A DNA stretch of 64,000 nt from Tetranychus cinnabarinus (taxonomy: Eukaryota > Arthropoda > Arachnida > Trombidiformes > Tetranychidae): positions 389,501-453,500 of the forward strand of contig WHVY01000004.1 in NCBI GenBank assembly GCA_022266195.1. Direction: 5' to 3'. How positions within the stretch are numbered: the first letter of the stretch is position 1; each line of letters starts with the position of its first letter. The translations under genes were made by a program, and so were the position numbers. Shown here one piece after another: positions 36,301 through 51,300 of this stretch. A model generated the notes under the pieces. That model searched no databases. It was not told the DNA's origin and worked only from the letters and a program-made list of their open reading frames with translations.

Positions 36301-39300
36301 AATTAATGTTGCGAAAAAATCTAATGTTGAACCTCAAGCAAAAGTTACGTAAGGTCAGTCGTGCTAGTCCACTTTCTTTTTTGAAATAAAAATCTTAATA
36401 TTCAATAGATAAGCTAAGAATATAAAAAAATTGGTCATGATATCTTTTCTTGTAATCAAGTTATGAACAAATTAAATTTGGGACTCTAATTTCTTGACGC
36501 CCTTTATAAGATAGACAAATTTTCACCAAACAGCATTAACTGAACGTTACAAAAGACTCTCAACTTTTTATCAACATGATTTGTCAACATTTAACAAACA
36601 GAAACTGGTTTAAAAAAGTTTACACTTTCAGAAAACTGCCCATTGCAGATATCTGTTTTGGAATTCCTCTTTAGGAATTTCAAAGTATTGCTCGCATTTT
36701 CTGTCCATGTACTCTATATATCTTTACAGCTTTATCCAATACGGACGAGTTGAGTCCAGAAACGGACTTTTTATAACTACTAACATTTCTTTGCGCCATT
36801 GACTATAGAACAGCATTAACAAGTGAAAATTGAAAGAAGATTTCGACTCTTTCTTGCGCGAAAAGATGATCTGTTTACACCTGAAGTTTAATAATTCAAT
36901 TGATCTTTACTGTCCAATGTAACCATAAGTGTGCAATGGAGAGAAACAATGAAAAATGATTTTCCCTTAGATTCTTAGAATTTATCATTTCCTTTAATAT
37001 TCTTCTTCATTCTTCTTTGAACAAATATATTAATCATGAAGAGAAGTGTCATGACTCGTTAAATATCATCATTTTGTGCACATTTTCATTGCTCTTTGCA
37101 AAATCCTTTAACCAACATTTCTCAACTAAAGACAAAAGACAAAAAACAGAAACATTTCTCAGGAAACTTGATGATACAACTGATAATGATTTGTGAATGT
37201 TAGACATGAGAACAGAAATTAAAGAATTACTTGTCAACATGATATTGAAAAGTATTGGATTCCAATATTAGATTATTCTGTCAACTCGTTTAATTGACAT
37301 CAAATATTAATTAACAAACTTGAAGATAAATAATGATGGAACATTTCGTTTGCTCAAAATTAATATTGAACTGATTCTCATTTAATGATTTCTAGTTCAT
37401 GTTTACTTCATAATCCAAATCATCAATTATTGCATTTTGATTGCAAATGAACAGAAGTGTCATTAAGAAACGAAATTGAATCAAATCCTTTTTTACTCTC
37501 AACAAGAATGCTTTTGATTAATAATGTTTCTCATCATCATTTGTGTGTTTAACTTGAACCAGAAAAGAGCAAACAAATTGAAGAATGAAAATAATCGGCA
37601 AAAATGGCAAAATATTAATAAACTTGTCCAAATGTCTAATTATTGGGTTTTCATGTTTAACTGTAAATTTGATGTTAAGTTATTATCATTATCATGGATT
37701 GCTGTAAATGTACAATAATTAGTATATTGTATAAAGTAATTAGTATTATATCATTAGAAATTAATGATGTTTTCCTTTTTTTCGGAGTTTTTTTCTTCTC
37801 TTCTTTTACCTTAATATACACTTTTAATGAGTAAACCTTCAACTTTATATTTGCTCTCATTTTTTTGCTCGCTCTTCATATTATCATGTATCATGCATTT
37901 AACCTCAAGGGTCAGCATTTATCATTGATCATCTCGAGTCAAAAGGAAGAACACAAAGACTGAAAATGTTCATTTTCAACGTCAATCAGCTCAAGTGTTT
38001 GTTATATTTGAATAAACATTAACTTTCATCACTCATCATTTGGAGTAACATTTCATGCCTTTCGTTCAACAAATGATTAATGATCTGATAGGAATTCACA
38101 AAATTATCTATTGATGTTTACAAGTCGTAATACGAAATAACAATTGATTCCAATCAATTCCGATGTTAGTCATAATCTTAATTCTGAGATGTTATCAGAC
38201 TCATAAAGAGATTCATTTGCTGGCTTTTGAGAAAACTAAATTTCCATGGAAAATTGTTTTTTGAATTTCGTTTATGGTGAAGTTTTGACCAAGTTACCAT
38301 TTGAGTCAACCTTTGGTTTGCTTTTTTTGGTGATTCTTGGTGGAACAATCGAGTTTAATCCTGAATAATGAAAGTTTTCAAATTGGTGTCACTAATGGTT
38401 TAACTCTTTACTAATGGATTATTGGAACCTCAAATTGGGTTGTAATGCCAACTGTAAGGATTCACCATTTGATGGCAAGTGGATGAAAGATTAAATTTAA
38501 CTGGTTGAGAAATTTTGTAAATGGAAACTTTCTTAAAGTAGAAAGACTAATAAAGATTGAAATTAAATTATTGGTAATAAATTAAAATCCAATTTGTTTC
38601 TAATCATTTGTATCATCAGATTATTGAGGAAAACAAAAGGTTATTCATTCTGAATTTCAAAAGTATAAAAGTTGCTTCAAAATGATATTTTATTATAATG
38701 TTAGTCTTTAGTTTACATGGGAAAATCATTTAATAGTAAATGATGATAATGATTATGAAAATAATTCCCAACAATAAGCATTAAGGAATTAAAGTTGAAA
38801 AAAGTATTACAAGAAAATGAAAAGAAGGATAAAAATGGAAGGAATTGAGGATTTATGAGCAAATAAGTTTTCATTATAAATACAAGAGTAATGGTGATGA
38901 AATTCAAATTTCGAGATTAAAATTTTATCTAATTTCTTTTATGGATCGAATAATGAATAATAATGATTCCAATCTTTTACAACATTTCATTCGTCTCCTT
39001 TAAGGCCACTGAACTCATCAACAGATAAAAGACAAAAATTGAAACTTAACTCGAGTTTTAATGGGCCGACGATACGAAAAATTTTTTCTAAGCAACGACT
39101 TTCTACTAAAAATCGATAATATTTCGTGAAATATCGATATTTATTGAACAAAGTATATTATTAAACACAACTACTTCGACACTTAAAAAGGTCGAACCAT
39201 AATAACCAAAAGTAAAGGTTTTCTCGCAAAACAGAAAAATATTTTTTAGTTTTTTCGATCTTCGATTTTGATTAGGTTAACTTAATTGTTTCACCTTCGA

Positions 39301-42300
39301 GTTCACTACAGAAACATTCTGATTTAACATTGAATGGGATTCCCTGTTAGCCATTGGATACTATTTGAGGTGAAAAATGGTTCAGAGGCGAGTTTAATGA
39401 TATTATAATGTTGATGTTAATTCCTAATTTGAGCAAGCAAAGTAAAATATTATTTAATATTTGAACAGGAAGAGAACAGGGAAAATGGAAAGCTGTTCAA
39501 TATTAAAATTGTGATGTTGATTAAAGTTAATGATGATGGAATTCACGTGATTCCTTTTACAAGCACACTTGCAGTGAACGAAAGAAAGGTCATAATGGTT
39601 GTGAAGTTGACCAGTGAAAATTAAAAGTGAATATGTGATGATAATAATGGATGAAAAGTTGAAAAAAAAGTTAACCTCAAGAGAAGAAAATATTGTTCAA
39701 TGTTTATATTTCTTATTTTTATTAAACTCAACACTGTTGTTAATGATAATAAAAATAATACCAAAAGTGATAACAATAATAACAGGGAGTGAAAGACAGG
39801 GAATGGAGATAAAAAACTTTCCTTTCTTTTTCTATGTTTTCTTGTTCTTTCCTTAAAGAAACAATGTGACTTGAATAATGATCAACAACTCATCATCAGG
39901 GTAAAGCTAAATTGAAGGTTTCAACTTGTGCCAGTTTCCATCATAATCGAGTGCCCAAGGTAAATTGATATATTAAAATAGCAAATAAAACATTTCGAAC
40001 TTTACTCTTTTCGATTCCGGTTTAAGATTTCAAATTTTAACTCAATTTTAATCTTGAATTTCAGTCAAGAAAATCAGTTTAACTATAGCTTCTAAACTTG
40101 ACTAATGACGAAATTGAGTGTTTTATGAATCAACAAAACATTAAACTTGGCTTTAAACGGATTTGTCAACATTGCTTGAGGTTATTTGAGCGAACAAAAA
40201 ATCTATTAATAATTAAATAATTGCACAATTAGCTACAAATTATTCAGATTTTTGCACTTAGTTTTGGAATTTTTCATGTAAACCGAAACTAATTCTGTTT
40301 TCATTTATGTATTTATCATGTTTTTAATGAAATAATCACTTGGAATGCAAAAATATGGAAAATTACTTTTAATCTGTTTAATGTTTGTACTTATTTTAGT
40401 TCAACTTTTTCGTTGAAAACGGATTTAATCAAGAAAATTGAATAATTGTGAACAATTTGAGGAAAATTAGGAATTAGTTAATTGAAAATCACATTGTTTT
40501 CCCATCAACCTTAATTGAAGAGATTCTCTTTGGAAAATTGCTTTTTTCTGTCTAAAAATTTAATTAATTCAAGTTTATCCAATTTCGCTTGCAAGATAAT
40601 CTCCAAGAGTTTCATCATTACCAACACTTAACGTTTCGATCCATTCAACTCATGATACAGTCAATTATAATCATTATTTTCATCGATTAGCCAAACAATT
40701 GTCAAAGCAATTTCATGTAATTGGTGAAACTGGTTCGAATAAATTCATCAATTGAATGTCCATCTCAACACTTAGCTTGCGGCACTTCAATCAAACAGAT
40801 TCGATGAACGATTCAAGTCTCGAGACTTCGTCGAAGTTTCGCCGAAATTTAAACTCTGTTTCTGTACACAAAAAGCTGTGATTAAATCAGTGTGAAAATG
40901 AATTTTCAGGTTATTCTAAGTGTATAATGATGAAAAGTGTATTAAATTGATAGAGTAAGGAGTGAAAACAAAAAAACTGTAAACAGTTAAAGGATCAGAA
41001 AAGGCGAAAAGACAAAGTTATCATTACATTAACCTGTGATAAAAACCTGAACTGAATGCTAAAATAAGCATGAAAAAAGTTAATATTATTTTTGAAAAGA
41101 AACTCTCTTTGGCCTTCGTTTTCTTCACTTCTTTTCACAAGCTTTTCAAATGATAAACCATTTGGAAATGAGAGTTGAACAAAATGAATGGTGAAAAGAG
41201 AGAGACACTGAAATATCTAATGATAAAATAGGATAAAGATGTTGAAAGGAAGAAGGAAAAGTAGGAAAAATGATGAAAAGTTGAGAATCCAATGAATAAC
41301 ATGAACAAAATGAAGATGTATTTGTTCATGGAAAAGTGTACTCCATCAGAATTTGACTTTTTTCACTTTCCCTTTAACCTCTCGTTTTCCGCTTCAAATA
41401 TTAAAAATGTTCAAAGCCCTGTAACGGGACAATTTCATTTCAAATTATGCCTTTTCCTTTTCTGTTCAAACGGACAAAGAAAATGTTCAATGGACAATAT
41501 TCCAATACTCAATAAACTTATGCAATTTCTGTTCTAATCATGATGCAGATGAATAATATTGTTGAGATGAAATTCCATTCGAATGAATAGAGATCAAAAA
41601 AGAAACAAACTTACATAATTTCCAAGCTTCACTTCAATTTAATCATTCTGTCCTCAATATTTCATAATAAATTCATATTCAATTTTACAGATAAATTCAT
41701 TCGTCCTTCTTGAATTGAGAAATTATTCAAAATTCGATTCAAAAGGTTTTCTGTTCAAGAATGGAAATTTTGAGGTAAAAAATTGTTAAAGTTAATAAAT
41801 GTTCTTGTTCTTAAGCGAACGAAAAATTATTCAACGAATTGCAAAAGTTTTGAAATTTTGCGGTAATTGCGTTTAAGCAGATCCAACAAGTGTGCAACCT
41901 ACAAGAGCTTGGAAAAAGAAAGTTTATTTCAAGACATTTTCTGCAGTTTTTTGATACAAACGTTTTTTTGAAGACAAAATGCATTTCTAAATGAGATTGT
42001 AACTCACAAATTACTGTTACTTTAAAAGTTGACGAATTTTTGTCACAATAAAAGCGAGATCGATGGCTGGAAAAACACTTTAACCTTGAATGATAACATC
42101 ATTTTGTATCATTATGAAACGGAAAAGATGATAATCTTGAAATGTGACTTTTCTCTCAGTGATTTGCTCTTTGAATCTGAAACAATCGTTCAATAGTTTT
42201 GTTTGTTCATAATTGTCTTATGAGTCTCTTGGCTATCATCAAAACGATTCAACATCATTCCAAATCTATAACAATAACACTAGAAATGTTAATGCAATAA

Positions 42301-45300
42301 AATTTAGTGACAATTGTAACATAATCATGAGTAGAAACAAAACACTTAGAATCCAGTAAATGATCGCTTTGGACACTTATCCTCATCTCCAACCATTAAC
42401 AGGTCAACATTAGAAGTCGAAAAAAGAAACGAATCGAAAAAAAAGATAAAAAACTCAAAATGATACAAATGACTATTCGAGTTTAAAACTCGACAAGTGC
42501 GACTTTCAAAGTTATACAAACAATTGAATAACAATATTATCACGAGGATCAACAATTGAACAATTGATTAACTCGACAAATCGTTTCATCTAAGTAACCA
42601 TTAAATGCAATTTGTAGACCAACAAAGTTTGGGAGAAAAAAATTCACCTTTTCTCATAATCTTTCAATACAATTATTATTATGGCGTAAAAATTGGTATG
42701 AAACTTTTCCCTTTCAAGGTAATACGAAATGAAAGGGAAAATAACTTTACATGATGATAAGTATGATGTATGGATTTGGTTATATTGTTTGGGTATAAAG
42801 TTAATAACAATAATGATAATGATGATGATAGTTATATTCATTGTGTCAGAGAGAGAAGCCATTGAAAAGTCAAGTGAACTTTTTTCCTCTTTTTTTATGT
42901 TGAAGCAAAAATGTTACATCAACCATGGAAACATGAAACTCATGACTAGGTTTACCTTAAATTTCTGTTTCTCCTTCTCCTGTTAATACTTTGGTTTATT
43001 AGTCAAGCGTATTAAATCCAACCTAATGCTGTGCATTGAGTAAGCTACGAAATGAGGTAAAGTGAACAAAGAATGAAAAAAGTTGGAAAAAAATGTTTAA
43101 CTAAATTTTAAAAACTGTCCAAATGAATATTGAAGTTGAGCAGTTCGATTAATATCTTTGCTTTTTTGGTGAAGAGTTGATTGGAAGCTTTGGAAGCTTT
43201 GGAAGGAGAAGTTTTTTGCATTCAAATGTTGTTTTTATTCACTCCCAGTGAGAATTGACGAAGTAAATGAAACTTTTTGTTTTTGAATAAAAAATAATTC
43301 AACAGTTTTTTTTCTCTCTTCTGTTATCATGGATTTGGAAGAAGAGATAATTGAAATTTTGTTTATACTTTAAATCCATTTTGATTGAAAATCAATTTCG
43401 AAAGTAATTTTCTTTCATTGCTCAGTTTATTTGCCATAAATTTGTGGATTACTTTAGTTGCTGTGAACACAGCAAAGAGAATGTTTTTGCATGAAATATT
43501 ATCTGTTCAACAATTAACAGGATCAATAATGGCATTTGAATAGTGAAAATTGGTCGCCATTATTGGATTAATATCACGCAATTCAGAGAATGGTAACTGT
43601 TATTATCAACACAAAGTTGATTATTATCATTAATATCATCACCATTATTCAATAAAAAGAGGAAAATATAATAATTTTCACTCCCAATCCTTTTTTCTGT
43701 TGAAAGAACAACAAGGCTTGATGATGATACAAAAAATCAAATAAATTGATCAACTTTTAATTGTCTAATTTCTCCTAATGAATATATCAACATAAAGGTT
43801 GGATAAAAAATCACATACTGTATCATTATAAAAGTTAATCATTAGGTTAGCTTCAACAGCAAATGTTATGGCCAGTAAATTTTTCAAGTTTTTGTCTTTA
43901 CTCAAAAAGTCGATAATTTTTTTCTGTTTGGAGATTGAATTACGACTTGAACTCGATCCCACTGAGATACAATTCACAATGCTTTCCTGTTCGCTAGTCA
44001 GTCGTGGGCGATGCAAGAATAAATCATCTTTCATGATATAGATAATGAAGTGTCTCATCACATTGATGAATCAAGTGACGAGTTTCATTTTTCGACTACT
44101 GGATAACTGTTTTACAAGAAATTGATTGAAATGAGGAATCGAAAAATTGAAGTTCGAATGGACTTACCATTTTCTTCACATTTTCCTTTGTATTGGACGG
44201 TTAAAGGTGTTTGTAGGTTACATGAGGTAAAGTTGAGTTGACATTGATTGGAATAAGTTTTGTTGTCATTCGCACAGATTGGATCGAAAGGAGTTGAATC
44301 ACACTGAAAAGTATCACAGCGACAAATTGATGCGATGTTATCGGAATAGCTATCAGGACTACAATAACCTCCAAAGGCACAGGAACAAATTCCTATTTAC
44401 AAAAGAAGAAGAAATTAAAGAAAAAGGAAAAATATTGAAATTAATGCTCAGCAAGGTAATGGTTCACAAATTGAAGTTTCACCCAAAATCCAAGTTGACT
44501 AGCGATTCACAAGTGAAACTATTAGATTAAACAGTGTTACCCTTAAGGGCTACATAATCATGTTGTGGTTTGTTTGTCACTGAAAATATACAAACCAATA
44601 AATGTAAAGGTTACCTTAAGGCTATTATTTTATTTGGATAATGTTATTAATTTTATTCTGTACAGTTTCAACCTTGATTTGACCTCATTTCAAGTTGAAC
44701 ATTTTCTCATGTTTGGGACAGAAATGTGGATTAAATATTTGCTTCACTTTCCAACAACTGTCTGAAAGTCACAATCCAAATCAACTGATTGCCGAATAAT
44801 TGTAAACACGAAGGAAATCGATTCAATGTTTCCTTTCGAGTAAAGAAGAAGAAAAATTTTCTAAGTTGGTCAAATTCCCAAGTATTTCTTCTATTGCTTC
44901 AGACACTCGAATGACAGCTTTCATCATGTTATTTGATAGAATTATGAAATTTTCTCGTTCATTTCATCACATTTTGTAACTTTTTCATGTGTTATTTGCA
45001 ATATCAAACCGGAACTTTTGGCTGAAAATGGCACTTGTGATAGTTAAGATGTTTCTTGATACCAAAAAGTAAACATGAAATGCTATTCAACCACTCAAGT
45101 TGAGCTACAAAACCAGAATCTTTATTTGTGTTTCAACTTAAAACTTTGAACATAAAAATGGCTAAAAAGCGTAAAGAGAATGCAAAATTGTTAAAACTCG
45201 ACACTTTCCTCTAAAACCATTGGAACCTTTCATTAAAATGACAGATTATTCAATATTTGATATTCGAATCTCAATTGTTTCGAAAAGAATTACTTATCCA

Positions 45301-48300
45301 TCGTGAAAATTAGCGTTGAATGGTAAATCTATTTGATGATTGTCTCAATTAACTGAGAATGAAGTATTTCTGTATTTTATCATCACAAATAATCGGTGAC
45401 TTTCATTACTCTTCTTTCCCTCAACCTTACTGTCTTGTTCATTCCCACAGATTCATCAATGTTTTCTTGAGTTTCTCGTTTATCTAGTTATTTATTAGCT
45501 ACAAATCATCAGATTCTGTTCAGTTGTAGGAAGCAAAGCAAATGGCAATTAAGCCAAGCTGAGACCAGTAAGTAGCTGACTAAGCAAATTAAAGCTAATC
45601 AATTGGACATCTTTTACATTGGACTTGTCATTAAGAGGATTATCACTGATCACTAACTAGCATTTTATATTCCGATTGACAATTTTGATTCGATGATTAA
45701 TCGCAAAGAAAATTGTAACAAGCGAAATCGATCATCGACACAAATGGGTAAATGAAAGATTTACAGTGTACCCAGCCCAACATCAACTTAGATTATTGGA
45801 AATCAATGCTTGATTCGCTTTTAAAGTCTAACTAATTGATGATCTTTGAATTGATTAAATGATTAATAAACATTGTTGACGATAATTCGATTAATTTCTG
45901 TGTTTTACAAAACTTCTGGATATAGAATGGAATTGAGAGGAAAATATCAATTCAAAGCATCTAATTCAATCAATTATGGGCCGTGTTTCTTCTGACTCTA
46001 TGTAAATAGATGTTTAAGTATCATCATGAAAGTTGATGAAATTATTTTATATCAAATGGTTTTGGTTTGGAGAAAAAATAGATTTTTATTCATACCTTCG
46101 TATGATGATAAACTTTTTTGAAATGGAAGATCTGATAAATCCATTGATCCATGGTTGTGATGAACATGATGGAATGGAGCAAGGATTGGGAAGAAAAAGA
46201 TATAATCAAAAAATGATAATTAATGGAAATGCATCTACAATAATCAACTATTTATTGCAATGTTTTTTATTTTCGTTCGCAGATATTAATGACTCTGTGA
46301 ATGGAACATAAATTGCAATATTAATAACATTTATCAACAGACTTTCAAAGACAATCTCTGGGTTTCCACCTCCAATGTTCATGTTATTCATTTATATATC
46401 ATAAATTAAACTTTTGTTAAAATCAAAGTTGCTTATAACTTTATCATAATTAGGATAATTTAAGTAATTATCTGAAATTCAAAGGTAGGGAATGATTTTA
46501 TTAGCATTAGTTATTATCTGCTGAGAGAAAGTTCAATGTTATTCTTTGTGAAAATTAATAGAAAAAGTAAATGAAAAAGAACAAAATCTTGAAAAAAAAC
46601 TTGCATTCGATTTTCTTTTACTTCAATTTTCTTTTACACTTCAAAACTTAACAACCAAATGCCGTTCATTTTGTGTATTTTGGTGACTTTGAAGTGCAAA
46701 CAACTCAGCCTTTCAGGTCTTAACAGGCAATACTTTCACATGCTTACATACTTTTCAGCTAAAATCAGACAAAATCAATCTCAAAAACTTTTCAAGTTGT
46801 AAAGCTTTTCACGAATTTAAAACAAACCGAGCTGCAACAACCGGTATGAGACTAGAAAACCCATAAAAATAACAAACACAGCACGCAAAAACAGAGCAAC
46901 AATTCATCAATGAAAATCTTTCGTTTCAAGATTTTTCACTCAATTCGCAACTCTCATTCATTCATCGGTTAGAGGTGTCGAGTAAACTAGAAAATTTCTT
47001 TGGTTGCTCCTGCGAATGTGACAAATGAATGCAGCATAGCACTTGAATATAATAAATATCTGTTATCCTCCTCAGTACACCACCGAACTGCCAAAGTGTT
47101 GCATTGGCAAATACTTTAAAATTTGATATAGTGATTGCGTTATCAGTAAGACCATCATCCAGCCATCCATTATAAGTATCCGAAACGTAAAACGTAAAGT
47201 AAAAAGATATGTCATTTTGAACTACAGGTACGGGAGGTTTTTTTCATTTTACGACTGTTTAAAAGCATAGCTCAGAACGGTTAGTACTACAGACTTCAGA
47301 CTTGAACCATCAGCTTTCACAGAACAACCATAGACTCGGAGGTCATTCAAGGTCAATCCGTTATTTGACTTCTAATTGACATTTAAAGGTCATTTTCTCA
47401 GAGTACAAAATTTCTCTGATCGGCCAATGTTTGTAAACTGTCCATAATTTATGGTGACTTTGTGATATACGTGTTTATGCACCAGCCAATGAAGCAATTA
47501 GTTTTGAGAAAAATTAGGTCATCTTTCATATGGTGAGAGTAATGAATATGTGATTAACACTAACCGATCAGAAATGACCTTCAAATGTCAATTATAGGTA
47601 AAATAACGGAATGACGAGTGTTCGAGTTTATGATTTTTCAATCTGCGAAAGCTCATGGTTCAATTCTGAGGTCTGTAGCACTAACGTTCGTGAGTTATGC
47701 TTGCAAACAGGCGTAAAATGAAAAAAAACGCATGATATAAGTCAATTGATAAGGACAAATTGTAAGCTTTTCACGAATTTCAAACAATTTACAAATTTTC
47801 GATAATGTTGAAAATATTGAAATTTAAAATCAAATGAATACATTCTAATGATATTTTCATCCCAAGCAATTATAAATTATGTTTTCTTGCGATTTTCTGA
47901 AAAACAAAGAAACTCAATTCGAAACTCAAACAAACTTCAAACTGAATTTTAACCTTTCTATTTAAGTAAAATGATTCGATTAGACCTCTGCTTTAATGAC
48001 ATTATTTCATGAAGAGATAGATTACATTCATTATTCTCGAAATGCACCTTAACCGAAAAAGATCAATCTCGGAATCTTTGTCTTCTATTTCATTTTGAAA
48101 CAAATACAATGCTCTTATGAATCATTAATTTTGCATATAAAGATCATGGAATCAAAATCAATTCAAGATCAATTGATGATCGATCAAGTAACCAAAGTTA
48201 CATTGAATGTAAATCCAACAGTCTTAATGATTCTGTTTTCATGATTACGATTATTCATTGCTCTCTATCTTTCACACCTCAAATGCTCGACACAAAACTA

Positions 48301-51300
48301 ACACTTCATGCAGTGAATTCATTTGACTCTGAAAGTTATGAAAAGTTTATTGGATTGACCAAATATGATCTTTACTCGAATGTCAATTTGCAAAGAGAAA
48401 TATGAACATTGAAAAAATGAATTTTGGCAAAAGTTCGTAATCACATTAATTGGAAATAATGAAATGTAACATGAATTTCATTAAATGTTGCACTTTTATC
48501 TTTTCACCGCTTCATTCATGAAAAGATATTTGACTGATAACTCATTAGGAAATGTTTAAGGTTTTGTCAAGGTTTATTCCCTTGAATAAATTTTAACCCA
48601 ATTAACACATTAACAACTAATAACCTTAACATTCACGTTTCTCATTCAAACATTATCATTATTTATATGAAAATGGCAATGTTATTGTACAATAAGTGAT
48701 ATCAGTTTATAAGTCAACTGTAAATGTGTCAACCTAATTAGACTTGGTTTACCCTTGAGTTATTAATTAGCACAGGTTAACAATATATGCAATCCTCATT
48801 AGAACGGTTAGTTGTTTAATTTTTGCCTTAATTTCTTTACACTTGCAATGTTTGATTATAATTACTAAGAAACAAGTAAAGAGTAAAGAGCCATTAATCA
48901 GCATCAACAAGCGATGAAATTTTTTCACTTTTGGTCAATGGTCAATCCATTTCATTGAACCAAGAATTTTGATCAATTTCAAAGATTGAAGACGAAAAGA
49001 AAAATACTTTTCATTGAAAGTTTCAATATTTGTAAACGAATCAAGTCGACGTAATCACAGGTGAAGAGAAATGTTTATAAAAATGTAATTGACAAAAGGG
49101 TTAAAATAAAGGTAAATGAAATGTAATTGTTTTCAAATTTTCTTTTTTTTCCATCAACTTTTCAAGATTACTCAAGATTGTCTCATGTGGCTTCATTCTG
49201 CTGATTTGATGTAAAACTCGAAGTTTCTTTTTTCTGTTTTTTGAGTTTCTGTTTTCAATGTTTTCAATTCAACTTGTTATCATCTTGTTATCAAATGATT
49301 TTCAAAGCTCATCAACCGTCACATTAAGGTGAATATCACAGTATCAATTAGGGACGGAATTTCATTCTAGCATCTTAATTAGTAGCCAAGTTTGTTTTTC
49401 TAAACATTTTACTATTTTCCCTGAAATCTTATGAGCTATTATCATCATTTCCATCAAATATCTTCTCGATTCCGTGAAAAGCAAAAGGATATTTTTCATT
49501 TTTACACTCCTATTTCCTATTTCCTTTTCCTGTCTCCTTTTCAATCAAATTGCATCCAACCAAAAGACTCATTTAATACATTCCTGTAGACTCATTTTGT
49601 CTTGCACAGAACACAATTTATAAAGATAAACTTGGATTTTCCTGGTCATCATCTTCCATCATCTTTCATCTTCGCCCATCATTTCAATATCAACTCTTTG
49701 CTAATAAAAATTGAAACTTCATTCCAAATGTAAGATAATATCATTAGTCCACTAATATCAATTTAAGTTGATTAATGAAGCATCTCAAGTGATTCAACTT
49801 TTAGTCAACATTTATTTACTCAATAATTTCCTCTCATTTCAAATTATCTCAACCTTCCAACTTTCATCTTAACTTTGCAAGATAAATGAGTGAACGAAAA
49901 AAGTTTCAAATGTAATAAAAACAAACTTTTTTCATCCAACCATTCAAGTTCAACAGTTAATTACAATGATGAACAAAAATGATAAGTCGAGTTGAAATTG
50001 TGTCTCGAATTTCGCCTTTTTTTCTGTGTTAACATTATAATGCAAAGTGGTTAAAGAAGCAAAAGTTAAAGTAAATCCAATATAACATTGATTTTCACTG
50101 AAAAAACTTTGTGCATAAAAAAATTTGCTTAAAAAAGAGTTTTGCTTTTCTGGTTATAAGGTTTTTGAGTCTTTTTCAAAGCTTGATAGTGTTTTCTTCA
50201 GAATTTAGCATTAATGGAAATTGTTTGATTTTATTGTCCATTTCAAACTGAAGGGCGAGTTACCCAAGCCTCGATATAAAACCCTTTTATTCAATACTTA
50301 ATTGCAGTTAGTTTTGTAAATTTTGTGTTAATCCCTAAGATCGTAAGACAGTATTAGCATCGCTTTAGAATCAGAAAGTTCACATACAAGAAAAATGTCC
50401 CAGAGCAGGACTTTTGATAGCTACTCTCATCATAATAGTTGGTTAAAAAACTAGCTTTGGTCTGACCTCAAGGAGGCCTTTGATGCGACTTAATGTAACC
50501 GTATTCCTTGCGTTTATTAGTTGCATTACAGTTTGACTCTAAGAATAAGTTCAGTAAACTTTTTCGTCAATGTAAATTCGTAATCCTGTTTGGACTTATC
50601 CTGGTTATAATTCAGTCCAGTTTATAGTAAACTTAAAACAATGATTGTAAACTGTAAAATTTTGGAGATCCTAAAAGAACCTGATATTCAGGATTTAAGA
50701 GGCTGAATCAATCATCCGAAATGTTGTGTTGAACTTAAATTCAAAGTTTATTGGAAATAATTAAATCTTTCAACACTTTCCATGTTTGTTCATTGATTTC
50801 CTTAGCAAAATCTCTGTCATCTATTATTCTTCCTCTTCAATCCATTCCTCTATCCTTTCCTCATCTCAACTTGATACATTTACTTTTCTCGTCTTCTTTT
50901 GTTCCCTTCCTTCGCTTCTTTACCTTTATCATGTCAAATATTTACGCTGTAAACAGACCAGTTACACACTTAGAAGAACAGACAAGATTTTGTTTTCCCT
51001 CATCTTCCCATTGCTTACAACAGCAACAACTTCACTCAACAATCTTGAAGATTTCACAGGATAAAATCATGATATATGAAACTCAATTTTTACCTTGTTT
51101 CTCTTTTACTTTACTCTCGCATGGTTTCATCACTATCTCACCAAGCCAACACAAGTTGAACCCACAATTGTTCATCATTGATATTCAACCTTGTCTCATG
51201 GATTATATTTCAAGTAACGATAGTTGACACTGGAATATCAACAGAATTGCATGTTTTCAGGTTGCAATTTTGACAGAATTCAGATTCAAATGAAAAGAGT

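Larger units (their letters stand above)
30421..36486 (+). mobile_element. Decayed DD37E mariner, interrupted by nested LTR elements
   Basis: The inverted ends read GAGTCCCA at 30421-30428 and TGGGACTC at 36479-36486, flanked by TA at 30419-30420 and 36487-36488. The transposase is split by a 4.8-kb insertion at 31144-35968. The element is related to, but clearly different from, the mariner at 19268-20576, with other inverted repeats. Confidence 0.8.
21583..44167 (-). other. Agrin intron 3 (22.6 kb)
   Basis: Apart from the nested transposons at 30421-36486, the inverted-repeat element at 26240-26751 and an unexplained frame near 43.8-44.06 kb, this intron is AT-rich with simple-sequence patches. 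A short reading KVSVIEDETYT at about 22296-22330 resembles the first catalytic block of the DD37E transposase and may be another decayed copy. I see no further exon, but small alternative exons would be easy to miss. Confidence 0.6.

Noticed and set aside
46033..46311. 92-codon plus-strand frame
   Set aside because: AT-driven composition, no motif, no neighbouring exon; treated as chance.
50751..51227. 158-codon plus-strand open frame
   Set aside because: It starts at a non-ATG codon, is dominated by Phe/Ser/Leu/Ile from a pyrimidine-rich tract, and has no recognisable motif; likely chance.
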